A DNA stretch of 18,647 bases from an uncultured Treponema sp. (GCA_937915735.1 CALGGS010000088.1:1-18647), one strand, 5' to 3'. Shown: positions 1-7,422, counted from the first letter of the stretch. Numbers and translations: made by a program. The notes: generated by a model from the sequence alone, not told the origin.

Positions 1-107
1 GTCAAATTGCCGTAACTCTCGATTGGCTTTGCCAAAAGAGTTACGGACAATTAGCAACATACAATGAGAACACTGATTAATTCTCCATTGAATTAATCAG
101 TGTTTCC
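1..107 (+). repeat. Structured intergenic repeat, copy A (left end cut by window)
   Basis: This stretch matches 7316-7422 at 101 of 107 positions, in the same orientation. It holds two inverted repeats. Hairpin 2 has outer arms at 5-9 and 48-52, continuing as 10-19 with 37-46 (CGTAACTCT pairs with AGAGTTACG) and one bulged A at 47. An inner TTGGC-TTT-GCCAA stem lies at 23-35. Hairpin 3 pairs 69-83 with 90-104 (15 bp, perfect, arm AACACTGATTAATTC) around the loop TCCATT. Copy B has a further hairpin on its left, so this copy probably continues beyond base 1. It ends 74 nt before mraY. No protein-coding content was seen. Confidence 0.95.
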
Positions 108-167
108 ATAGCGTCCTCGTTCTGAGGCTCGTAATTTTCTCAACTCTCAACTCCCGGCTTTCATAGT

Positions 168-181
168 CCGATAATCAAAAT
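168..181 (+). promoter_or_regulatory. SD-less start region of mraY with -10-like GATAAT
   Basis: GATAAT at 170-175 lies six bases before the ATG at 182, and no purine-rich ribosome-binding site is present. If GATAAT is a -10 box, transcription would begin at or next to the start codon, giving a leaderless mRNA. The -35 position (147-152, TCAACT) matches the consensus poorly, so this is a candidate only. Almost the same sequence precedes the next gene (1260-1276). The rest of 108-167 shows nothing recognisable. Confidence 0.4.
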
Positions 182-1252
182 ATGCTTTATTATCTTGGTG
201 GAATTTTAACTGAATATTTTGGTCCTGCTCGTCTTTTGCAGTCTTACACCGTTCTGATTGCTCTTGCTCTTTATTCTGGATTTCTGATTGTCAGATATTT
301 TCTTCCCTCTTTTTATAATGTCCTTCCCCATGACCGGGGACGGGAATTTACGGTGAATGCGGAGGCTGCGAAGGGAAAGCCGACTGGCGCGGGAGTTGTC
401 TGGGTAAGTGCATTCGTCATTTTAAGTATGATTTTTGTTCCGCTTGACTGGATTAAGTGCTCGATTCTGATTCTCACATGGCTTATGATGCTCACCGGCT
501 ATCTTGATGACCATTCGATTAACAGCTGGGGAGAATACAGAAAAGCGCTGCTTGACCTTTTTATTGCAGTTCTCGCTTCAGTCCTGCTCGCTTTCTATCT
601 GATTAACTCTTCTGAAGACTCGAAAATCTACTTTTGGATTCCATTTTTTACCCATGAGCTTTGTGTTTCCCCTTGGCTTTTCGTCGTAATTTCTACGGTT
701 ATGATTTGGGTTTCGATTAACACGACCAACTGTACGGACGGAGTTGACGGGCTTTCTTCAACCTTGGTTCTCGTAGCCCTTTTGACCCTTGGAATGGTCT
801 TTTATTTCATTTTGGGACACAAGGATATTGCCGCATATCTTTTGGTCCCTCACATTGCAGACGGAGCCGCCTGGGCCGTGATGACCTTTGCTTTGGCAGG
901 AGTCTTAATGGGCTATCTCTGGCACAACGCTTTTCCGAGCAATGTCCTTATGGGAGACGCCGGAAGCCGTGCCCTTGGTTTTTATATCGGCGTTTGCGTA
1001 ATGGTGAGCCGGAACCCATTCATAATTCTCGCAACTTCTTCGCTCATCTTCATTAACGGCGGGCTGGGCTTGGTCAAGGTTTTCTTAAAAAGATTTTTGA
1101 AAATCTCAATATTCACAAGCGTAAGGTTTCCCCTTCACGACCACATGCGAAAAAATCACGGCTGGAGTCCGACACAGGTTCTCATAAAATTCCTGATTAT
1201 TCAGATTTTGATTACCGTGGCGGTTCTTGGAATCATCTTTAAAGTCAGATAA
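182..1252 (+). CDS. mraY: Phospho-N-acetylmuramoyl-pentapeptide-transferase (MraY)
   Basis: MraY transfers phospho-MurNAc-pentapeptide from UDP to undecaprenyl phosphate, making lipid I, the first membrane step of peptidoglycan synthesis. The 356-residue length and many hydrophobic helices fit the family. Visible motifs are the Asp pair in GYLDD (about 106-110), NTTNCTDGVDGL (180-191, with the conserved Asp at 186), MGDAGSRALG (257-266) and FPLHDH near 316-321. Most bacteria carry a His-His-His cluster in the last motif; here the middle His is Asp, which I recall from treponemes. The start MLYYLGG aligns with the usual MraY N-terminus, so the ATG at 182 is kept although it has no Shine-Dalgarno. 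No other mur genes are adjacent. The next gene begins 21 nt downstream and may be cotranscribed. Confidence 0.93.
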   Translation: MLYYLGGILTEYFGPARLLQSYTVLIALALYSGFLIVRYFLPSFYNVLPHDRGREFTVNAEAAKGKPTGAGVVWVSAFVILSMIFVPLDWIKCSILILTWLMMLTGYLDDHSINSWGEYRKALLDLFIAVLASVLLAFYLINSSEDSKIYFWIPFFTHELCVSPWLFVVISTVMIWVSINTTNCTDGVDGLSSTLVLVALLTLGMVFYFILGHKDIAAYLLVPHIADGAAWAVMTFALAGVLMGYLWHNAFPSNVLMGDAGSRALGFYIGVCVMVSRNPFIILATSSLIFINGGLGLVKVFLKRFLKISIFTSVRFPLHDHMRKNHGWSPTQVLIKFLIIQILITVAVLGIIFKVR

Positions 1253-1259
1253 AAAAAAA

Positions 1260-1273
1260 CCGATAATTAAGAT
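1260..1273 (+). promoter_or_regulatory. Second copy of the SD-less start-site motif
   Basis: CCGATAATTAAGATATG at 1260-1276 matches 15 of 17 bases of 168-184 (CCGATAATCAAAATATG). In both, GATAAT is followed by six bases and then the ATG. There is no Shine-Dalgarno. A run of nine A at 1251-1259 precedes it. It could be a -10 box giving a leaderless transcript of the downstream gene, or a translation signal that does not use the anti-SD. Confidence 0.4.
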
Positions 1274-1999
1274 ATGAAAAAGAATTTGTTTTTGGTGACA
1301 TTCCTATTTTCTTTTTTTGCAGTCCTTCCTCTTTTTGCGAAGGAGAGTGAAGTCAAGGCAGACACTTATGAATACGATTTGACTCTCTCTGAAATCAAGG
1401 AAATTGGTTCTCCCTACATTTCAAACGGATATATTGTGTTTACGGCGCCAATCAATGCAAATTCCCTCGGAATAGCCTTTGACTTTGAAGGCTTTAGAAA
1501 GATTCACTATTTTAAAATCAGGAAAAATTACGGATATGAAGGCGATGTGACATCTTCCTTTTATTTTTACATTACGGAAGTTCCAAAAAAGCTCTCTAAA
1601 ATCTGCTATCGTGTGATAATCGACGGGCTTTGGACGACTGACCCCCAGAACAAAAATGTCCTTTACAATAATGAAGAAAATTACGCCCTTTCATACATAA
1701 ATCTGCCTCCTGCTGAAATTGAGATTACAGAAAAACTTTCAAACGGTATGACTCACTTTGTCTGCCATACAGAAAGCGGGAAAAAGATTCGCCTTGGCGG
1801 CTCGTTCACGAACTGGGACAGCTGGATTTACGAGCTTAAAGAAACTGAGCCTGGAAAATACGAGATTGACATTCCTCTTCACCCTGGAACTTATTATTAT
1901 TCATACTATTCAGGAATCACGGCATTTTTAGACGAGACGAACCCAAGCCACGGATATTCTACAGACGGAAGAATCGTCTCCTGCATCACGATAAATTAG
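1274..1999 (+). CDS. Exported protein with two E-set/CBM48-like domains, function unknown
   Basis: This 241-residue protein begins with a clear signal peptide (basic KK, then a hydrophobic stretch to about residue 20, probable cleavage after LFA at 20-22). No Cys follows, so it should be periplasmic or secreted rather than a lipoprotein. Two immunoglobulin-like early-set domains resembling glycogen-binding CBM48/AMPK-beta modules can be made out. The first (about 48-130) ends in YRVIIDGLWTTDPQN, matching the VDGxWxxDPxN signature. The second (about 148-240) has GGSFTNWDSW at 175-184 and PGTYYYSYYSG at 204-214. No catalytic domain is present, so a role in carbohydrate or envelope binding is a guess. 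It follows mraY by 21 nt. Its TAG overlaps the TAA of the convergent truA in the tetranucleotide TTAG (1996-1999). Confidence 0.75.
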   Translation: MKKNLFLVTFLFSFFAVLPLFAKESEVKADTYEYDLTLSEIKEIGSPYISNGYIVFTAPINANSLGIAFDFEGFRKIHYFKIRKNYGYEGDVTSSFYFYITEVPKKLSKICYRVIIDGLWTTDPQNKNVLYNNEENYALSYINLPPAEIEITEKLSNGMTHFVCHTESGKKIRLGGSFTNWDSWIYELKETEPGKYEIDIPLHPGTYYYSYYSGITAFLDETNPSHGYSTDGRIVSCITIN

Positions 2000-2778
2000 G
2001 CATGCCGCCTTTCACCCTCAAAACTCACATTGTATAAAAACAATCCTTGCGGCGGGGCGGTCGGCCCTGCTTTTTTTCTGTCGCAGGAATCTAAAACTTC
2101 TTTAAAATAGTCGACTGATTTTCCAGATTTTTCAAAGAAAATGAGCGTTCCGACAAGACTTCTGACCATTTTCCATAAAAAAGCGTTTGCCGTAATCTCA
2201 AAGACAATGACATCCGGATTTTTTTCGTCAACAAAAAAATGAGCGTCGTCAATGTAGCGGAAGGTTGAAAGGCTTGCATCCCCGGCTGCGGCAAAGGTCG
2301 CGCAGTCTAGCTCTCCGCGCAAGTGAGAAGCCATTTCATTCAGAACTTCAAGCTTGGGCTTATGGTAAATCGGCCATACATAGCGCATTTCGCTTGCAAA
2401 GGGAAGGGTAGTGTGAATGAAATAGCGGTAAGTTCTGCTTGTTGCCGAAAATCTTGAGGAAAATTCCTCTCTGACTTCCTTTGATTCTATGACTCTGATG
2501 TCAGGTGGTAAAAATGCGTTTATTGCGGGAATATATTTTTCGACTGGAATTGAGTCAATCGTGCTGAAAAAATTAGCCGCCTGCCTGAAAGCGTGAACTC
2601 CTGAGTCTGTCCGCCCGCTTCCGGTAAGGTTTATGTGAGTTTTGTGAATTTTTTCGAGAGCTTTTTCGATTTCGCCTTGAACGGTACGGACAGGCTTGCC
2701 TTTGTCGCTTTTGTCCTGCCGCTGCCAGCCGCAAAAATCAGTTCCGTCATAAGAAACAGTAAGTAAAATATTTCTCAT
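1996..2778 (-). CDS. truA: tRNA pseudouridine synthase A
   Basis: TruA isomerises uridine to pseudouridine at positions 38-40 of the tRNA anticodon arm. The 260-residue length is normal. The catalytic motif reads GSGRTDSGVHA at 53-63, with the nucleophile Asp58. Other family features are the N-terminal YDGTDFCGWQRQ (10-21) and, near the C-terminus, AFLWKMVRSLVG, which matches the usual FLxxMVRxxVG. The ATG at 2778 lies 9 nt after the stop of the DUF2225 gene. The only SD-like sequence is weak (GAAGAG, inside the upstream stop region), so translation may be coupled. It is the last gene of the acpS-DUF2225-truA operon and runs head-on into the E-set gene with no visible terminator. Confidence 0.95.
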   Translation of the reverse strand: MRNILLTVSYDGTDFCGWQRQDKSDKGKPVRTVQGEIEKALEKIHKTHINLTGSGRTDSGVHAFRQAANFFSTIDSIPVEKYIPAINAFLPPDIRVIESKEVREEFSSRFSATSRTYRYFIHTTLPFASEMRYVWPIYHKPKLEVLNEMASHLRGELDCATFAAAGDASLSTFRYIDDAHFFVDEKNPDVIVFEITANAFLWKMVRSLVGTLIFFEKSGKSVDYFKEVLDSCDRKKAGPTAPPQGLFLYNVSFEGERRHA

Positions 2779-2787
2779 TTTGTAAGG

Positions 2788-3708
2788 CTACTCTTCGTCT
2801 TCATCATCATCGCTAAAATCAAGGGAATTAGCTTCCTTTAGTAAGTCTGAGATTTTATCGTAGAGATTTCTCGCGTTTTCAAGAAGAGGGCCAGGCTTGG
2901 CTTTTGAAGATTTTCCCAGTCCAAAGCCCCGTGCGATAGCCCTTTTCGCAGAGTCAAGCTTTTTGTAACGAAGAGGCAAATCCTCTTGCTGGCCGTATTT
3001 GTATTCAAGAAGACCAATTAAATAAATCATTCCGTCGTAGCCATAGTTTTTGTCGATGTCAGGACCGAAATTAGAGACAGGAGAAAATGATTCGACACGG
3101 CTCATTTCGTTTATCATCGTCTGCTCGTAAAAAAATGTTGCCTTCTGATAAAAAACCTTTGCGACATAATCATAATTATAGCCGGGAATCGTTTCGTTTA
3201 AGTGATTGCAAATCCATGCCAGGCGAAGGGAAAGCATTGCCCGCTTGAATGTCGGAGCATAGCCCAAATCAACCTTTTCGTAAGAAAGAAGGGCAAGATA
3301 ATACATTGCCGCCCCGTCCAAAAGATTCCGCTCCCGTCCAAGCTCGTAATGAGGGAAAATTAATGAGACCTTTTTTTTGCGGTTCTCGTCATCGTCGCGA
3401 AGGGCGTTTATTGAAGCATCGTCCTTTATATCTTCAAAATCCTTCCACAAAAGGGCTAGATGACAGCGAGGGCAGGCTCCGACTGAGTAAATCAGTGGAA
3501 AAACAGGTCCGAATTTTGGGGAAGGAATGTAAAGTCTGTGAAGCTCGTCAGTAAGCTCGCCTGCGTTCATTCGGCCGCTTCCCGTAAGCATTTCTTCTTT
3601 TTCAAAGGGACGCTGGCAGACAGGACAAATGCACTTGGTTTTTGACCAGTAAGAGAGCTTGGCTTTTTTGTTTGGATCTTCTTCCTTTTTTGCAGACTTT
3701 CGAATCAT
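2788..3708 (-). CDS. DUF2225 family zinc-binding-like protein
   Basis: A 306-residue cytoplasmic protein matching what I recall of DUF2225, common in spirochaetes and clostridia and of unknown role. Two Cys pairs are visible, CICPVC at 26-31 and CPRCH at 79-83, which probably bind one zinc ion. The middle is helical and rich in aromatic residues, like the TPR-type helices described for this family. The tail is strongly acidic (SDDDEDEE). The ATG at 3708 is chosen over a TTG at 3720 because the TTG codon runs into the GGAG ribosome-binding site, which sits 7 nt before the ATG. It starts one base after the acpS stop (TAATATG), implying translational coupling. Confidence 0.8.
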   Translation of the reverse strand: MIRKSAKKEEDPNKKAKLSYWSKTKCICPVCQRPFEKEEMLTGSGRMNAGELTDELHRLYIPSPKFGPVFPLIYSVGACPRCHLALLWKDFEDIKDDASINALRDDDENRKKKVSLIFPHYELGRERNLLDGAAMYYLALLSYEKVDLGYAPTFKRAMLSLRLAWICNHLNETIPGYNYDYVAKVFYQKATFFYEQTMINEMSRVESFSPVSNFGPDIDKNYGYDGMIYLIGLLEYKYGQQEDLPLRYKKLDSAKRAIARGFGLGKSSKAKPGPLLENARNLYDKISDLLKEANSLDFSDDDEDEE

Positions 3709-3709
3709 A

Positions 3710-4105
3710 TTATTCTCCAATTTCTATCACTACAAATGATACAGCAAATTCCTTTTCGTGTGAAATGGAAATTTGCACTTTTGCGTTTTTTCCGCATCTT
3801 CTCTCTATAATATCGGCAGTTTTTGAGCCGAAGAAGAATTCAGGCTTTCCGTTTTCGTTTTTTTTGAGCCCAAAGTCTGATAATTCAAGATTTGTAAAGC
3901 CAGTTCCAAGAGCCTTTGAAAATGCTTCTTTTGCGGCGAATCTGGAAGCGTAATGCTCGCATAAAAATTGCATTTTTTTTTCGCCTTCACCTTCGCTTTT
4001 TATGATTTCGCACCCGTTGAAAAATCTGTTAATAAGCTCTGGATTTTTGACCCATTTTTCAAAGCGAGAGACTTTTGCAATGTCACAGCCGATTCCGTAA
4101 ATCAT
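3710..4105 (-). CDS. acpS: Holo-[acyl-carrier-protein] synthase
   Basis: AcpS attaches 4'-phosphopantetheine from CoA to the serine of acyl carrier protein, activating fatty acid synthesis. The 131-residue length is typical. It begins MIYGIGCDIAKVSRF with the Mg-binding Asp at residue 8. The second signature, FAAKEAFSKALGTGF (56-70), carries the metal ligand Glu60. ISISHE (113-118) is also conserved. The reading frame is open 30 codons upstream, but the ATG at 4105 gives the standard N-terminus and has AAAGGAA 13 nt before it. An extended -10 promoter lies at 4134-4142. First gene of the acpS-DUF2225-truA operon. Confidence 0.93.
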   Translation of the reverse strand: MIYGIGCDIAKVSRFEKWVKNPELINRFFNGCEIIKSEGEGEKKMQFLCEHYASRFAAKEAFSKALGTGFTNLELSDFGLKKNENGKPEFFFGSKTADIIERRCGKNAKVQISISHEKEFAVSFVVIEIGE

Positions 4106-4133
4106 TTTTGCTATTCGTTTCCTTTGTATTTTC

Positions 4134-4142
4134 AGTATAGCA
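4134..4142 (-). promoter_or_regulatory. Extended -10 promoter for acpS operon
   Basis: On the minus strand, TGCTATACT is an extended -10 element (TG-N-TATACT) with no convincing -35. Transcription would start near 4127, leaving about 22 nt of leader before the acpS ATG. The 133-bp divergent gap 4106-4238 also holds the promoter of the GGDEF gene on the other strand. Confidence 0.5.
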
Positions 4143-4189
4143 AAATAAGATACTTTTTTGTAGTAACACATTTTACGGCCAGAAAATTT

Positions 4190-4218
4190 TTGCAAAAATC
4201 TAAAATTTATGATAAAAT
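4190..4218 (+). promoter_or_regulatory. Sigma70-type promoter for GGDEF gene
   Basis: TTGCAA at 4190-4195 and TAAAAT at 4213-4218 are separated by 17 bp. The predicted start is near 4225. The leader of about 14 nt contains GAGG five bases before the ATG at 4239. Confidence 0.55.
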
Positions 4219-4238
4219 TAAGAAAACTCTGAGGTTTT

Positions 4239-5462
4239 ATGTATTATTCAAGTTTTGGAATTTTAGCGTTTGTCACTGTTTTTATCGTTAATTACGGTCT
4301 CTTTTTCCCATCAAGGTTGGGAGCTTTTATCTATATGCAAAAAAAAACAAGCGTTTTGTACAGAAAGTTTTTGGGCGGCGTTCTGCTTTATTATCTTACC
4401 GACATTTTATGGGGCTTCCTCTCCAAGCTAAAATTTACAAGAGCCTTGTTTTTTGATACTGAAGTTTACTTCCTTACAATGGCTTTTGCGGTATTTTTAT
4501 GGACGAGATTCGTAATAGCCTATCTTCACGAAAGAAACAAATTCGCAAAATTCTTAAAATACTCGGGGCTTCTTTTTTTGCTCTTAGAGGCAATTGTGCT
4601 TGTCATAAACTTTTTTTACCCGGTCATATTTTATTTTGATGAACATGATGTTTATCGGATTAAGAATGGCAGGAATATTACTCTCCTTGTTCAGATTATA
4701 TTTTTCTTTTTCACATCCTTGCATACCTTTTTTGTCACGATAAAAAATCAGGGAAAATTTTCAAGAAGAAACCTTACGATAGCTCTTTTTGGACTGGTGA
4801 TGATTTTTTTTATTTGTCTGCAGATTTTTTATCCGCTCCTGCCCTTTTATGCTCTTGGCTATATGCTGGGAACCTGCCTTATTCACACTTTTGTCCTGGA
4901 AGACGAAAAACAGAAAAATTTTATGGAATACGAAAATCTCAGACAGGTTGGCGAAATCCGTGAAGCTGAGATTGATTCAGCCCGTCTGCTTGCCTTTACC
5001 GATGCCCTTACTGGCGTGAAAAACCGCAGCGCGTATCTTGAGGACATAATCGGAATCGAAAAAAGAATTCAGGACGGCCTCCTAAAAAATTTTGCCCTTG
5101 CGGTTTTTGACATAAATGATTTAAAAATTACAAACGACATGAAAGGTCACGAGTCAGGCGACTTGCTGATTAAAAACGCCGTTTCTCTCATTTGCAAGTA
5201 TTTTAACAAAGATTCAGTTTATAGAATCGGAGGCGATGAATTCGTTGCTTTTGTAATGGGCGAAGATTTTCAGGATTATGCAAAAAAAGTAGCGCTTTTC
5301 AATTCTGAAGTTGATAATAACCTTTCGGAAGGCAAGGTTGTCGTCGCTCTGGGAAATTCTGAATTTTCTCCGGATATATACTCTTTCACACAGATTTTCA
5401 ACGAGGCCGACAAAAAAATGTACGAACGAAAATTGTTTCTTAAAAACAAAAAACAGATGTGA
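4239..5462 (+). CDS. Membrane-bound diguanylate cyclase (GGDEF domain)
   Basis: The 407-residue protein has about seven hydrophobic segments in residues 5-220, a short charged linker, then a GGDEF domain from about 250. Cyclase signatures present are TDALTGVKNR (254-263), FDINDLKITND (290-300, metal Asp291), HESGDLLI (304-311) and an intact GGDEF at 331-335, so it should make c-di-GMP from GTP. The inhibitory I-site RxxD is absent: the aligned residues are FNKD (322-325). The membrane part matches no sensor I can name. It is a single plus-strand gene between two minus-strand blocks, with its own promoter and SD. It ends 20 nt from the convergent cdaR stop, and no terminator was seen there. 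Confidence 0.9.
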   Translation: MYYSSFGILAFVTVFIVNYGLFFPSRLGAFIYMQKKTSVLYRKFLGGVLLYYLTDILWGFLSKLKFTRALFFDTEVYFLTMAFAVFLWTRFVIAYLHERNKFAKFLKYSGLLFLLLEAIVLVINFFYPVIFYFDEHDVYRIKNGRNITLLVQIIFFFFTSLHTFFVTIKNQGKFSRRNLTIALFGLVMIFFICLQIFYPLLPFYALGYMLGTCLIHTFVLEDEKQKNFMEYENLRQVGEIREAEIDSARLLAFTDALTGVKNRSAYLEDIIGIEKRIQDGLLKNFALAVFDINDLKITNDMKGHESGDLLIKNAVSLICKYFNKDSVYRIGGDEFVAFVMGEDFQDYAKKVALFNSEVDNNLSEGKVVVALGNSEFSPDIYSFTQIFNEADKKMYERKLFLKNKKQM

Positions 5463-5482
5463 ACGAGTGCTTGTTATTGCCC

Positions 5483-6460
5483 TTATTCTTCCTCTACCTC
5501 TACTTTTTCCTCTTCTGTTGTCTGTTTCTGAACGAATGTTATCGGAATGTTTTTTGTGTAGCCGTCTTGAAGTTTGAATCTTTTTGGAACATTGTAGGTT
5601 AAGTCGATGTAAAAGGTTCCGGGAACTTCGATTTTTGAGGCGTCCGCAATGACAAAATCTTCTCCCGGCGTGTAGGCTTCGAGCTGGGGAATAGAGCCTT
5701 CGAGCGTGAGGGCGACATCCTTTGCTTTTGCCCTGACTTCGAGACTGGGGGAAAGATTTATGATTTTGACAGGAAGCTTTGTGTACTGCTTGGCTCCATT
5801 TTCTTCTTCGATTTCGACTGTAACCGAAACCTCAATGTCTTCATGCTTTATAAAAAGCCCTTTCTGCTCGACTTTTGTTTTTGAAGTAAAGCTTCGTTTG
5901 GCTCCGCTTGTAGTTACATTCAGCGTTTTTAGAGACGTGATTTTTTCTATCATTGAGCGTGGGCCGACAATCGCAAGCTGGTCAGGGCTTGCCGTAACAT
6001 TTTTGACCGAGTAGCCGGTTGCGGGATTTCCGCTTACAAGTGGAATTATGTTTACATACGAGGTGATTTCTTCTTCGACCTTGAGATGCACTTTTTCGGG
6101 CGTGACTTTTACTTCCAGAGGATTTAATACGCTTGCCGTGTCAGAAAGAGTTACTAAAACCGGAAAATCATAGCTTCCGTCCTCTGAGACATAATTTAAA
6201 TCAAGATAGGCTTTTAAATCTGAGTCCCTGACTTGCGCAAGTTCCTCTGCCTTACCGCGGGCGCTCACCGCAACTGTGCGCGGATGCGGCTCGACGGAAA
6301 TAAAGCCGTTTTTTGCTTCGACCGTAAGAGGCACTGAAAAAACTCTGGTGTCAACGCTCTGATTCTGGTAAATCACATACAAAAAGAGAGAAATTACAAA
6401 ACAGACGGCCTTTACCTGCCAGTTCTCAATCAATTTATCAAACAGTTGCTTTGCTTTCAT
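5483..6460 (-). CDS. cdaR: YbbR-domain protein, CdaA regulator (CdaR-like)
   Basis: In Firmicutes, CdaR is a membrane-anchored extracytoplasmic protein encoded after cdaA that binds CdaA and modulates c-di-AMP synthesis. This 325-residue version has one N-terminal membrane helix (about 16-33, ending LYVIYQNQ), followed by about three YbbR repeats and a Glu-rich tail. The ATG at 6460 is preferred over a TTG at 6502 because GAGGA stands 8 nt before it and it places the membrane helix close to the N-terminus. It overlaps the end of cdaA by 23 nt, so the two are surely cotranscribed. The assignment rests on the repeat pattern plus gene order; direct regulation of CdaA here is inferred. Confidence 0.85.
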   Translation of the reverse strand: MKAKQLFDKLIENWQVKAVCFVISLFLYVIYQNQSVDTRVFSVPLTVEAKNGFISVEPHPRTVAVSARGKAEELAQVRDSDLKAYLDLNYVSEDGSYDFPVLVTLSDTASVLNPLEVKVTPEKVHLKVEEEITSYVNIIPLVSGNPATGYSVKNVTASPDQLAIVGPRSMIEKITSLKTLNVTTSGAKRSFTSKTKVEQKGLFIKHEDIEVSVTVEIEEENGAKQYTKLPVKIINLSPSLEVRAKAKDVALTLEGSIPQLEAYTPGEDFVIADASKIEVPGTFYIDLTYNVPKRFKLQDGYTKNIPITFVQKQTTEEEKVEVEEE

Positions 6461-7253
6461 CGATTGTGTCCTCAATTGTTTTTTGATTTGCCGTGATTTC
6501 AAGAAGATTTTCGAGCATTTTTGTGATTTGAGCAGGCTTTAAATCATAATGAAGCTTTGAATCGTAGGCGAGGCTTATCGCGCCTGTTTCTTCTGATACG
6601 ACAAGAACGACGGCATCCGTTGTTTCGGCAAGACCCAGCGCCGCCCTGTGACGAGTTCCGAAAGTCTTTTTGATGTCATATTGCTCGCTCAGCGGAAGAA
6701 AACAGCCTGCCGCAAGAACCTTTCCGTTCTGCACGATACAAGCCGCATCGTGCAAGGGCGTTTCATGACCAAAAATCGTGACTAAAAGGGCCGAAGAAAT
6801 ATCTGCGTTTAACCGTGTTCCTGTATCCATAATGTCGTCAAGACGAGTGTGGCGCATAAAAACTACGAGCATACCCTTTTTGAGCTTTGAGAGAGTTTCC
6901 GCCGCAACTACGGCAGTGTCAACATAAGTGTGCCGTGAGCGGTTCTTGAAGTTAAAGAAGTCGTTCTGCCCGATTTTTAGGAAAACCTTACGCAATTCGG
7001 GCTGGAAGACAATGGCGAAGGCGATAGCAAAGCCCGGAGCGAGCTTGTTTAAAATCCAGAGCAGGGTAGAAAGCTTTAAAAGAAAAGCGAAGGCATAGAA
7101 AAGACCGACCATAATACCGGCCTTGATAATCTGCATTGCGTTCGTTTTTATGATGATTTGGTAGGCCTTGTAAAGCAGGAATGTCATGATTCCAATGTCG
7201 ATAATTGGGCGAATAAAATTCCAAACTGTCAGTAATCCGTCAAAAGCGTTCAA
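6438..7253 (-). CDS. cdaA: Diadenylate cyclase CdaA (c-di-AMP synthase)
   Basis: CdaA condenses two ATP into cyclic di-AMP, which controls potassium and osmotic balance and wall homeostasis. The 271-residue length matches. Three N-terminal membrane helices (about 16-34, 41-60, 64-84) precede the DisA_N domain. Catalytic features are PLHDAACIV (166-174) and GTRHRAALG (199-207), then VVSEETGAIS. The usual Asp-Gly-Ala triplet is Asp-Ala-Ala here (169-171); the catalytic Asp is kept. The start is a TTG at 7253, backed by GGAG six bases upstream, and no in-frame ATG fits. It overlaps cdaR by 23 nt. The structured repeat copy B lies directly upstream, ending 18 nt before the start codon. Confidence 0.93.
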   Translation of the reverse strand: MNAFDGLLTVWNFIRPIIDIGIMTFLLYKAYQIIIKTNAMQIIKAGIMVGLFYAFAFLLKLSTLLWILNKLAPGFAIAFAIVFQPELRKVFLKIGQNDFFNFKNRSRHTYVDTAVVAAETLSKLKKGMLVVFMRHTRLDDIMDTGTRLNADISSALLVTIFGHETPLHDAACIVQNGKVLAAGCFLPLSEQYDIKKTFGTRHRAALGLAETTDAVVLVVSEETGAISLAYDSKLHYDLKPAQITKMLENLLEITANQKTIEDTIDESKATV

Positions 7254-7271
7254 TTAAAACTCCGAGCATTA

Positions 7272-7422
7272 GGGAAGCGCTGATTAACACTTGACGCGAT
7301 TACTCAGCGCTTCCCGTCAAACTGTCGTAACTCTCGATTGGCTTTGCCAAAAGAGTTACGAACAGTTAGCAACATTCAAAGAGAACACTGATTAATTCTC
7401 CATTGAATTAATCAGTGTTTCC
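7272..7422 (+). repeat. Structured intergenic repeat, copy B (complete, three hairpins)
   Basis: This copy fills most of the 208-nt gap between cdaA and folP. Hairpin 1 pairs 7272-7283 with 7304-7315 (GGGAAGCGCTGA, 12 bp perfect, 20-nt loop). Hairpin 2 spans 7320-7367. Hairpin 3 pairs 7384-7398 with 7405-7419. The two ends are themselves inverted copies: GGAAGCGCTGATTAA on the left, and GGAAACACTGATTAA read inward from the right (13/15). TTA flanks both sides (7269-7271 and 7423-7425), which could be a short target duplication. It looks like a MITE- or REP-type element. It carries no ORF. Confidence 0.95.

Noticed and set aside
1..107. Repeat copy A as a tRNA, riboswitch or attenuator of mraY
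   Set aside because: No cloverleaf or known riboswitch core is visible, and the second copy lies in the opposite orientation relative to its neighbouring genes, which argues against a gene-specific leader.
4106..4195. Longer N-terminus for AcpS
   Set aside because: The standard family start is MIYGIGCDI at 4105, and the upstream part covers the acpS promoter.
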